A stretch of DNA of 64,000 nt from Micromonospora rhizosphaerae (GTDB lineage: Bacteria > Actinomycetota > Actinomycetes > Mycobacteriales > Micromonosporaceae): contig NZ_FMHV01000002.1 in assembly GCF_900091465.1 (NCBI RefSeq), forward strand, positions 2,542,001 through 2,606,000, read 5' to 3'. Below are positions 34,426-42,015 of this stretch, piece by piece. The stretch's first letter is position 1. Each line of letters opens with the position of its first letter. The notes under the pieces were generated by a model. The model did not search any database. It was given only the letters and a program-made list of their open reading frames with translations, and had not been told where the DNA came from. The position numbers and the translations under genes are program-made.

Positions 34426-37140
34426 GTGAGCATCGGCGCGGTCGCCCGCCGGATCCGGGTGTACGGCGGACAGTTCCTGCTGCTCGCGGCGCTGACGATG
34501 GTCGTCACGCTGTTGATCAGCGGCGTCCCGCGGCTGGTGAACTGGCGTGCCGAGCAGGGCCTGCGGACGTTCCTGGCCAGTCAGCCGGCCGAGCGGCGGG
34601 ACGTGACGTACTCGACCGAGCCGCTGTTCAACGCCGGCAACGGCACCTCGTTGCTGACGGCGTACGAGGCTGATCTGGAACGGCTGCAGGCCGGGATGCC
34701 GCCGGACGTGCGCCGGATGGTCGACCAGCGGTGGTTCACCGCGGAGACCGAGCCCGGGCGGGTCAGGGGCCGGGACCTGGCGGCGAAGAACCTCCTGGTC
34801 GACCTCGGCCTGCGGAGCATGCCGGGAATCGCGGAGGCCGGCACGCTGACCGAGGGGCGCTGGCCGGACCAGGGGGCGCTGGCCGATCAGCCGGTGCAGG
34901 TGGCGCTGGCCGCTGACGTTGCCCGAAAGCTGAACCTGCGGGCCGGCAGCCAGCTGACCCTCGCCGCGCCTCAGGCGGCGACCCCGGAGGGCGCCCCGGA
35001 TCCCGTCCGGATCTCCGTGGTGGGCGTCTTCGAGCCTCGCCAGCGCGCGGACGGCATCTGGCAGGGCCTGCCCCAGATCCTGCGGGTGATCGAGCCGCAG
35101 GGGGACGGCCAGCCGTTCGTCGCCCTCGGCGTCGTCGACGGCGCGGCGCTGGACCGCCTCTCCGCCGACGGCTGGGGTCTGCGATTCAGTTGGCGCTACC
35201 GGCTCGGCGCCGACAGCATCGAAATTGCCGCCCTGGACCGACTCATCGACAGCATCCAGCTGATGGGCCGGCAGGCGCAGGGCCGCATCTTCGTCCAGGG
35301 CCTCGACATCCCGCTGCGGGAGTTCAAGGCCGAGCTGGCCGCCGCCCGCACGGTCCTCGTGGTGATCGCCACCGGGGTGCTGGCGGCCCTGGCCGGGCTG
35401 GTGGTGCTGGCCGCCGGCCTGACCGTCCGGCGGCGCCGTACCGAGTTCACCCTGCTGAGGGCCCGGGGCGGCACGGCCACCATCGGAGCCCGCCGCAGCC
35501 TGGCCGAGTCGTTCCTGGTGGTGCTGCCCGCCGCTGCGTTCGGGTGGCTGCTCGGAAACCTGGCGCCCGGGTCGCCCGGCGACACCGCGGCGTTCGCCGC
35601 GGTCGCGGCAATCCTTGTCACGCTGGCGCTGCCGGTGGCGACGCTGGTCGCGCCGACCGGTGTCGCCGTCCGCCGCGACCTGATCAAGCTGCGACCCTCC
35701 GCGCGTCGGATCACCGTGGAGGCGAGCCTGTTGCTGCTCGCCGTGCTCGCGGTCGTGCTGCTGCGGCGCCGCGGTCTCATCCTCGGTGAGGTCGATCCGC
35801 TGCTGGTCTCGGTCCCGATGCTGCTCGCCGTCGCCGCGGCGGTGCTGGCCGTACGGCTCTACCCGTGGCCGCTGCGGCTGCTCAGCCGGCTCGCCGCCCG
35901 GACCCGGGGCAGTGTCGCCTTCCTGGGCACCGCCCGGGCCGGCCGTGCCGTGGTCACCACCCCCCTGGTGGTCGTCGTGCTGGCCGTCGCGACCGCGGCG
36001 TTCTGCGCGGTCGTCGCCGGCGGCATCGAGGCGAGCCGGGACGGCGCGGCCAGCCGGCAGGTGCCCGCCGACGCGTTGATCCAGGGGGAGCGGCTCGCCC
36101 CGGAGACCGGTGCCGAGCTGGAACGGCTGCCCGGGGTGCGGGCGGCCTCCCCGGTGCTGAACGAGGCGGGCCAGCGCATCACGAAGGACGCGATCGGCAC
36201 CGACCCCCGACTCGGTACGGTCAGCGTGGTGCTGGTCGACGGGCCGGCCCTGGCCAGCATGGTCCGGGAGACCGGCGTCCGCGTGAGCGTGCCCTCGGCG
36301 CTGCTCACCCGGGGCGCGCAGCCCGGCCCGCTGCCCGCGGTGGTCTCCCCGGCCGTCGCCGCCGAGCTGGCCGCCGCCGGCCTGGACCGGTCCGCCTTCG
36401 TCGCCGTGCAGGGCCAGCGGTACGAGTTCCGGGTGGCCGGGCGGGCGGAGAGCTTCCCGATGCTCCGGGCGGACAACAGCCGATTCGTCATCCTGCCCTG
36501 GCAGTCCCTGCCCCGGCGGGAGTACGCCGCCCTGCCGACCGGCTTCCTGGTGGCCGGCGACGATCTCGACGTCGAGGAGTTGCGCCGGGTGGGTAACGAG
36601 GGCCAGTCCCGCTTCCAGCAGGGCGGGACGGTCACCGGGCGGGAGCGACCGCTCGAGGTGGAGGTCCGCACCTGGGCGGAGATCCGCCGGCAGTTGGGCG
36701 AGGGCAGGGCGAACGGAGTTCTGGTCTTCGGCTTCGTCGCCGGCGCCGCTGCCGGGACGGCGCTGGGTCTGCTGGCCATCGCGTTCGTGGTGCTGGCCGG
36801 CGCCCGGGCCCGCGGTCAGGTGCTGTCCCGGCTGCGCACCCTCGGCCTGTCCCGCCGGCAGTGGCGGGGACTGCTGCTGGTGGAGCTGGGCCCGCTGGTC
36901 GGCGTGTCGGTGCTCACCGGCGCGCTGGTCGGGGCGCTGCTGCCGCTGCTGCTCACCCCGGTGCTCGGCCTGTCGGCCTTCACCAACGGCGCCCCCGTCC
37001 GGGTGCCGTTCGAGCCCCGCCTGGTCGCCGGGATCGTCGCGCTCGGGGCGGTCGCCCTCGGCTTCGCGGTCGCCGTCGAGGCCCTGAACAACCGCCGGAT
37101 GCGCCTCGGCGAGGTGCTCCGGCTCGGAGAGGAGAGCTGA
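34426..37140 (+). CDS. ABC transporter permease, large FtsX-like (second)
   Basis: 904 residues from a GTG with a GGAGG box; an in-frame GTG at 34387 would add 13 residues but has no ribosome site. One N-terminal helix (about 16-36), an extracytoplasmic domain, an FtsX core (about 310-480), more helices (about 490-545), a second external domain and a last FtsX core (about 755-900) ending NNRRMRLGEVLRLGEES. It has the same plan as the preceding permease and probably forms a heterodimer with it. The first ATPase starts two bases after the stop. Confidence 0.9.
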   Translation: MSIGAVARRIRVYGGQFLLLAALTMVVTLLISGVPRLVNWRAEQGLRTFLASQPAERRDVTYSTEPLFNAGNGTSLLTAYEADLERLQAGMPPDVRRMVDQRWFTAETEPGRVRGRDLAAKNLLVDLGLRSMPGIAEAGTLTEGRWPDQGALADQPVQVALAADVARKLNLRAGSQLTLAAPQAATPEGAPDPVRISVVGVFEPRQRADGIWQGLPQILRVIEPQGDGQPFVALGVVDGAALDRLSADGWGLRFSWRYRLGADSIEIAALDRLIDSIQLMGRQAQGRIFVQGLDIPLREFKAELAAARTVLVVIATGVLAALAGLVVLAAGLTVRRRRTEFTLLRARGGTATIGARRSLAESFLVVLPAAAFGWLLGNLAPGSPGDTAAFAAVAAILVTLALPVATLVAPTGVAVRRDLIKLRPSARRITVEASLLLLAVLAVVLLRRRGLILGEVDPLLVSVPMLLAVAAAVLAVRLYPWPLRLLSRLAARTRGSVAFLGTARAGRAVVTTPLVVVVLAVATAAFCAVVAGGIEASRDGAASRQVPADALIQGERLAPETGAELERLPGVRAASPVLNEAGQRITKDAIGTDPRLGTVSVVLVDGPALASMVRETGVRVSVPSALLTRGAQPGPLPAVVSPAVAAELAAAGLDRSAFVAVQGQRYEFRVAGRAESFPMLRADNSRFVILPWQSLPRREYAALPTGFLVAGDDLDVEELRRVGNEGQSRFQQGGTVTGRERPLEVEVRTWAEIRRQLGEGRANGVLVFGFVAGAAAGTALGLLAIAFVVLAGARARGQVLSRLRTLGLSRRQWRGLLLVELGPLVGVSVLTGALVGALLPLLLTPVLGLSAFTNGAPVRVPFEPRLVAGIVALGAVALGFAVAVEALNNRRMRLGEVLRLGEES

Positions 37141-37141
37141 G

Positions 37142-38137
37142 ATGACAGCCACCGCCGAGGTGTCCGCCGTGCCGGACCTGGCCACGCTGCAGGAGCGCGC
37201 CGCGCGGCGCGCGGCCGAGCGGGCCGGCGGCCAGGACCGGCTGCGCGGACACATCGTCTGCGACGGACTGGTCCGCATCTTCAAGACCGAGGGGGTGGAG
37301 GTGGTCGCCCTGCAGGGGCTCGACCTGGTCATCGACCGGGGCGAGCTGGTGGCGATCGTCGGCGCCTCCGGGTCCGGCAAGTCCACCCTGCTGAACATCC
37401 TCTCCGGGCTCGACACCCCGACCGCCGGCATCGCCCGGGTCGCGGAGTACGACCTGCTCAACCTCTCCGCGCGGCGGCGGCTGAGCTACCGACGGGAGAT
37501 GGTCGGCTTCGTCTGGCAGCAGACCGGCCGCAACCTGCTGCCCTACCTGACCGCGCTGGAGAACGTCGAGCTGCCGATGCACCTGGCGGGCCGCGGCGGC
37601 GGTCGCCGAACCCGTCGGCAACGGGCCCGGGAGCTGCTGGACCTGGTCGGCGTCGGGTACTGCGCCGACCGGCGGCCCGGCCAGATGAGCGGCGGCGAGC
37701 AGCAGCGCTGCGCGGTGGCGGTGGCGGTGGCCAACGACCCCGAGGTGCTCTTCGCCGACGAGCCCACCGGCGAGCTGGACGAGGCGACCGGCGCGGAGGT
37801 CTTCGCCGCGCTGCGCACCATCAACGCGGAGCTGGGCGTCACCATCGTGGTGGTCACCCACGACCACGCCGTCGCGACCCAGGTCCGCCGGACCGTCGCG
37901 ATCCGCGACGGCCGGACCGCCTCCGAGGTACGCCGCACCGCGCGGGTCGCCGCCGACGGCAGCACCGAGCTGGTCAGCGAGGAGTACGCGGTGCTCGACC
38001 GGACCGGCCGGATGCAGCTGCCGGCGTCCTTCGTCGACGCCCTGTCCCTGCGCGACCGGGTCCGACTCAACCTGGAACCCGACCACGTCGAGGTGCGCCC
38101 CGGCGACCGGAACCGCGCCGAACGGAGTGACGCATGA
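37142..38137 (+). CDS. ABC transporter ATPase with C-terminal AbrB-like domain
   Basis: 331 residues. Walker A is GASGSGKST (74-82), the Q-loop is VWQQ, the signature MSGGEQQRC begins at 182, and Walker B is VLFADEP followed by the H-loop THDH. After the usual end of a MacB-type ATPase there are about 85 more residues; the part from about 280 to 322 (YAVLDRTGRMQLPASFVDAL, then VRLNLEPDHVEVRP) has the spacing of a SpoVT/AbrB swapped-hairpin domain. Its stop overlaps the next ATPase start (ATGA). Confidence 0.9.
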   Translation: MTATAEVSAVPDLATLQERAARRAAERAGGQDRLRGHIVCDGLVRIFKTEGVEVVALQGLDLVIDRGELVAIVGASGSGKSTLLNILSGLDTPTAGIARVAEYDLLNLSARRRLSYRREMVGFVWQQTGRNLLPYLTALENVELPMHLAGRGGGRRTRRQRARELLDLVGVGYCADRRPGQMSGGEQQRCAVAVAVANDPEVLFADEPTGELDEATGAEVFAALRTINAELGVTIVVVTHDHAVATQVRRTVAIRDGRTASEVRRTARVAADGSTELVSEEYAVLDRTGRMQLPASFVDALSLRDRVRLNLEPDHVEVRPGDRNRAERSDA

Positions 38138-38853
38138 GCGAGCAGTTGTACCGGGGGTCCGTCGCCGCGGTCACCACCGAGGAGGTGGTCCGGGTCGAGG
38201 GGGTGAGCCGGACCTTCGGGCGGGGCGAGCACGCCGTGCACGCGGTCCGGGACGTCTCCTTCTCCGCCGGCCGCGGCGAGCTGGTGGCGGTGCGCGGCCG
38301 TTCGGGCGCCGGCAAGACCACCCTGCTCAACCTGGTCGGCGGGCTGGACCGGCCGGACTCGGGCCGGGTGCGGGTGGCCGGGCGCGACGTGACCGGCGCC
38401 GGCGAGCGGGAGCTGCTGGAGATGCGCCGGGGCACGGTCGGTTTCGTCTTCCAGACCTTCGGCCTCGTCCCGATCCTCTCCGCGGCCGAGAACGTCGGGG
38501 TGCCGCTGCGGCTCGCCCGGGTGCCGGCGGCCGAGCGGGAGCAGCGGGTGGCAGTGCTGCTGGAGCTGGTCGGGCTGGGCGGGCACGCCGCGCAGCGCCC
38601 GTACGAGCTCTCCGGCGGGCAGCAGCAGCGGGTCGCGGTGGCCCGGGCGCTGGCGAACGAGCCGGACCTGCTGATCGCCGACGAGCCGACCGGCCAGCTC
38701 GACTCCGAGACCGGGCGATCCATCATGGACCTGCTCCGCGCGGTGGTCCACGCGCGCGGCATGACGGCGCTGGTGGCCACCCACGACCCGGCCCTGATCG
38801 AGCTGGCCGACCGCACCCTGACCCTGCGCGACGGCCGCCTGGTCGACGACTGA
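38134..38853 (+). CDS. ABC transporter ATPase (MacB/LolD-like)
   Basis: 239 residues. Walker A is GRSGAGKTT (55-63), with Q-loop VFQTFGLVP, signature LSGGQQQRVAVARAL, Walker B LLIADEP and H-loop ATHDP. It has the standard length, with no extra domain, unlike the preceding ATPase. Having two different ATPases with two different permeases suggests an asymmetric exporter. A large hairpin 13 bases beyond the stop ends the operon. Confidence 0.94.
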   Translation: MSEQLYRGSVAAVTTEEVVRVEGVSRTFGRGEHAVHAVRDVSFSAGRGELVAVRGRSGAGKTTLLNLVGGLDRPDSGRVRVAGRDVTGAGERELLEMRRGTVGFVFQTFGLVPILSAAENVGVPLRLARVPAAEREQRVAVLLELVGLGGHAAQRPYELSGGQQQRVAVARALANEPDLLIADEPTGQLDSETGRSIMDLLRAVVHARGMTALVATHDPALIELADRTLTLRDGRLVDD

Positions 38854-38865
38854 CCCCGCGCAGCC

Positions 38866-38946
38866 CACAGCTGCGTTGATCATGAAGTTGTTGTCTCGAC
38901 GCGCCGCGCCGGCCGACAACAACTTCATGATCGACCCTGAGCTGTG
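38866..38946. terminator. Large TTGATCAT-type hairpin between convergent genes
   Basis: Inner arms 38875-38895 and 38915-38935 pair over 21 positions with a single G-T wobble; outer arms CACAGCT/AGCTGTG (38866-38872 with 38940-38946) extend it. The GTTGATCAT start is shared with the hairpin at 17792-17833. It lies between the ABC operon and a convergent membrane gene and is suited to terminate both. Confidence 0.8.
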
Positions 38947-38978
38947 CGGGCGGACAGGGCGGCAGTTGCGGTCGGGCG

Positions 38979-39518
38979 TCAGTCGCGGCAGCGGCGGCGG
39001 TGGTAGGCGGCGGTGACCGAGAGCAGCAACGGGCCCCAGAGCAGCAGCGGGGCGTAGCAGGCGACCAGCAGCGCGAAGCCGGCCGGGGAGAAGCCCATGA
39101 CGTTGCCCTGGACGATGATGCCCCAGGCGGCGTACCCCCAGATCAGGGTGACCGCGACGCCGCCGGCGGTGGCGGCGATCTCGGCGAACAGCGGCGGCAC
39201 GCGGCGGCCACCGACGACCGGCAGCCAGTGGGGGAAGACCTCGCCCCACGGCTGGACGAGGCCGAGCGCGAGCAGCGCGAGCGCCTCGGCGACCAGGCTC
39301 AGCGAGACGATGTAGACACTCTGCCAGCCGTGCGTGCGGACCGGCTCTCCGTGCTCGAACGCGCCCAGCGGCACCCCGGCGACCAGGGCGATCCGCCACA
39401 GCCCGGACGGCAGGGTGACCAGCGGGATCAGCCGGGCGGCGCGGATCGCCCAGGCCGGGGCGGGTCGCCCGTCCCGCGGGTGGACTGTGCGGCTGGTCGG
39501 CGCGGTGCTGGTGGGCAT
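38979..39518 (-). CDS. Small integral membrane protein
   Basis: 179 residues from an ATG with a GGGAG box. Four hydrophobic segments are seen at about 28-52, 68-90, 112-132 and 145-170, with a basic tail HRRRCRD. No recognised family motif. It is convergent with the ABC operon and about 30 bases from its hairpin. Function unknown. Confidence 0.78.
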   Translation of the reverse strand: MPTSTAPTSRTVHPRDGRPAPAWAIRAARLIPLVTLPSGLWRIALVAGVPLGAFEHGEPVRTHGWQSVYIVSLSLVAEALALLALGLVQPWGEVFPHWLPVVGGRRVPPLFAEIAATAGGVAVTLIWGYAAWGIIVQGNVMGFSPAGFALLVACYAPLLLWGPLLLSVTAAYHRRRCRD

Positions 39519-39751
39519 GGTGGCTCCCCGTTCTGTCGGCTGCCCGTCCAGCCTGATCCGGGCAGAGGCGGCGACCATCCCGCCGGGGTGGGGAATCGGC
39601 TCCCCGATGCGGGGGAGGGTGGGCCCCGAACGGTCCCGGGACCCGGGGCAGCGATCCGGCCCGTCCGCGTCGGTCGGTCCGAAGAGCGGCTCGGCCGACG
39701 CCCGGCGGCCAGCGGGGGGAGAGGCAGTCGAGTTGCCCTCCGGCGCCGGCG

Positions 39752-40204
39752 TCAGAACGCGAGCTTCATCCCCTCGTGGCTGGCCACGAAGCCGAGGTTG
39801 CGGTAGAAGCGGTGCGCGTCGGCGCGGGTCTTGTCGGTGGTGAGCTGTACCAGCGCGCAGCCCCGCTGCCGGGCCTGGTCGATGGCCCAGGTCATCATCT
39901 CCCGCCCGAGCCCCCGGCCGCGCAGGTCCGAGCGGACCCGGACCGACTCGATCAGCGAACGCTCCGCGCCGTGCCGGCCCAGGCCCGGGATGTAGGTGAG
40001 CTGCATGCAGCCGACCAGCTCGCCGCCCTGCTCGGCGACGATCAGGTGGTTGCGCGGGTCGGCGGTGATGTCCGCGAACGCCTTCTCGTACGCGTCGTCG
40101 ACCTCGGTGAAGTCGCGGGCCTTGCCCAGCACGTCGTCGGCGAGCAGGGCGATGACGGCGGGCAGATCCGCCCGGACGGCTTCCCGGAAGGTCACGTCGC
40201 TCAT
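39752..40204 (-). CDS. GNAT-family N-acetyltransferase
   Basis: 150 residues, ATG at 40204. The fold landmarks are FREAVRADLPAVIALLADD at the start, IESVRVRSDLRGRGLGREMM with the acetyl-CoA Q/RxxGxG/A loop, and a final FYRNLGF. The substrate is not predictable. Its upstream region is now only about 36 bases before the left end of the IS110-family element, so the native promoter has probably been displaced. Confidence 0.92.
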   Translation of the reverse strand: MSDVTFREAVRADLPAVIALLADDVLGKARDFTEVDDAYEKAFADITADPRNHLIVAEQGGELVGCMQLTYIPGLGRHGAERSLIESVRVRSDLRGRGLGREMMTWAIDQARQRGCALVQLTTDKTRADAHRFYRNLGFVASHEGMKLAF

Positions 40205-40328
40205 GCCGGCAGCCTGACACAGCGACCCCCGGCGATAGAAAGACGTTCTGCGTGTCGATGCAGGACGTAGGAACGTCCCCCTGATGCGCTTGTCGGGCTT
40301 GGTGTCCCATCGCAGGAGGAGGACGTTC

Positions 40329-41681
40329 ATGGGTAACGGTAGCGGCGTGTCCCGGGGTGACCGCAACCGCAACGCGCGGCTTGCTCGGTTGCGGGTGCTG
40401 GTCCCGGCCACGAACGCGATCGTCGGCATTGATCTGGCAGATAAGAAGCAGATGGTCGTGGTTACCGATCATGACTCGAAGGTGTTGGCGCGCAAGACGT
40501 TCAGGTGTCGGGCGTGGGATCTGGGTGCGGCGTTGGACTGGGCCGCTGAGCGGGCCGCGGTGAAAGGCTGGGCGGGGGTGACGGTGGCGTGCGAGCCGAC
40601 CGGGCACCGGTGGCGGGTGCTCGGGCAGCTGGCCGCGGACCGGGCGATGCCGTTCGTGTGCGTGCAGCCGATGCTGACGTCGTGGGCGCGGCGCAGTGAG
40701 GACCTGACCTCGGACAAGACCGATGAGAAGGATGCGGTGCTGATCGCCCGGCTGACCGCGCAGCTGCGCTGCTACGTACCCGAGCCGGTCGATGAGACCT
40801 GGGGCCGGCTGCGGCATCTGGGCGCCCGCCGCGAACAGCTCGTCATCGAGATGGTCAGCCAAATCCAGCAGATCCGCGCGCTGCTGGAGTGCGTCTGGCC
40901 CGCCGCGCTCGATACCGCCAAGCAGCCGTTCCGCTCCCGCACCTGGGCGGCGGCGATGACGGTGATCTGCGATCGTGACGGCGGTGACCTCGCCCGCACC
41001 CGACGCCTCGGCGCGGCCCGGTTCGAGCAGGCGGTGCGCCGTGAGATCACCCGCCGGGGTGGGTGCAAGCCCTCGCTGCGCATCCTGCGGCACCTGTTCA
41101 CCGCGTTGACCGACCCCACCGGGGTGACCGCCCACCGGCCCGGCGCGCTGGAGCGGGTCGCGTTCCTGCTGCAGGACTGGCAGGCCGCCGCCGACAAGCT
41201 CGCCGACACCGAGACCCGGATGACCGACGTCCTCGACGAGCTCAAGCTGACCGAACTGGTCACCTCCATCCCCGGCCTATCGGCCGTCGGCGCCGCGGCG
41301 ATCCTCGCCGAGACCGGTGACCCGAACCGGTTCGCCACCGCCCGTGCCCTGGTCAAGCACGCCGGCCTCGCGCCGCGGGAGAAGCTGTCGGGCACGTTCG
41401 TTGGTCGCACCAAACTCACCGGCCAGGGCCGGCCCGCGCTGCGTCTGGCCGCCTGGCGGGCGGTCTGGGGCGCCCAGCGCGGCAACGCCGTTTACGCGGC
41501 CCGCTACCACCATCTGACGACGCGGGAGACCAACAGGCTCACCGCAACCCAAGCCCAGACCGTGATCGCCGCGGCGATCCTGCGCCAGTTGCACGCCGTG
41601 ATCACCACCGGCCAGGCCTGGGATCCCCACATCGCAACTCACGGTGCAAACGGCCGCCGGCAGCTGGCTCTGGCCGCCTGA
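40329..41681 (+). CDS. IS110-family transposase (DEDD)
   Basis: 450 residues, ATG with an AGGAGGAGGA box. The N-terminal RuvC-like domain carries the DEDD set: D35 (GIDLADKK), E89 (ACEPTGH), D132 and D135 (DKTDEKDA). The C-terminal Transposase_20 domain (about 315-405) reads SIPGLSAVGAAAILAETGD, then KHAGLAPREKLSGTF with the candidate catalytic serine, and GRPALRLAAWRAVW. The frame is complete, so the element may be active. Enzymes of this family are guided by an element-encoded bridge RNA. Confidence 0.95.
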   Translation: MGNGSGVSRGDRNRNARLARLRVLVPATNAIVGIDLADKKQMVVVTDHDSKVLARKTFRCRAWDLGAALDWAAERAAVKGWAGVTVACEPTGHRWRVLGQLAADRAMPFVCVQPMLTSWARRSEDLTSDKTDEKDAVLIARLTAQLRCYVPEPVDETWGRLRHLGARREQLVIEMVSQIQQIRALLECVWPAALDTAKQPFRSRTWAAAMTVICDRDGGDLARTRRLGAARFEQAVRREITRRGGCKPSLRILRHLFTALTDPTGVTAHRPGALERVAFLLQDWQAAADKLADTETRMTDVLDELKLTELVTSIPGLSAVGAAAILAETGDPNRFATARALVKHAGLAPREKLSGTFVGRTKLTGQGRPALRLAAWRAVWGAQRGNAVYAARYHHLTTRETNRLTATQAQTVIAAAILRQLHAVITTGQAWDPHIATHGANGRRQLALAA

Positions 41682-41868
41682 CTCTGCCGTGCGGCGTTCA
41701 AGCCGACGGTCGGGGCGAGCCCTACGCGGCATTGAGACACAACCTGATCTCGACGCACATCATGGGCAGCCCCGGCCCGTCGTCCCATCAACCCGATTAC
41801 ACGTTGCTGGGGACCAACCCCATCACCGCTATGCAGGGACAGACGACGGCCGAGGCACCGACCAGAAG
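41682..41868 (+). ncRNA. Candidate bridge RNA region of the IS110-family element
   Basis: The 187 bases between the transposase stop and the right repeat have no supported gene. IS110-family elements encode a structured bridge RNA of about 170-200 bases in a non-coding end; in the IS1111 group it lies downstream of the transposase. This position and length fit, but I cannot fold it here. Confidence 0.35.
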
Positions 41869-41886
41869 CTTGACACAAAACGACTT

Positions 41887-42015
41887 ACGCTGATGTACGG
41901 GCGTCGGTTGGCCGCAGCGGGCAGCATGTGCGCATGGAACGCCTGCTGCTGGCCTTCCGCTGGATCTGCCGGGGGCAGGGCGTCGCCGTACCCGAGCCGG
42001 AGCCGCGCGAGCCGG
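41887..42015. other. Non-coding gap between the IS and the TAP-like hydrolase gene
   Basis: About 130 bases after the proposed IS right end, reaching the stop of the leftward hydrolase gene. It would hold that gene's terminator; no clear hairpin or other feature was seen. Confidence 0.4.

Larger units (their letters stand above)
40240..41886 (+). mobile_element. IS110-family insertion sequence
   Basis: About 1.65 kb. The proposed ends are a 17-19 base imperfect inverted repeat: AAGACGTTCTGCGTGTCGA at 40240-40258 and, on the other strand, AAGTCGTTTTGTGTCAAG at 41869-41886 (14 of 17 aligned bases match with a two-base gap). There is about 90 bases of non-coding DNA on the left and about 190 on the right of the transposase. 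Inverted repeats and a long right end fit the IS1111 subgroup. Exact ends are inferred. Confidence 0.6.

Noticed and set aside
34318..37461. 1047-codon minus-strand frame
   Set aside because: Opposite the FtsX permease with clear membrane helices; low-complexity product.
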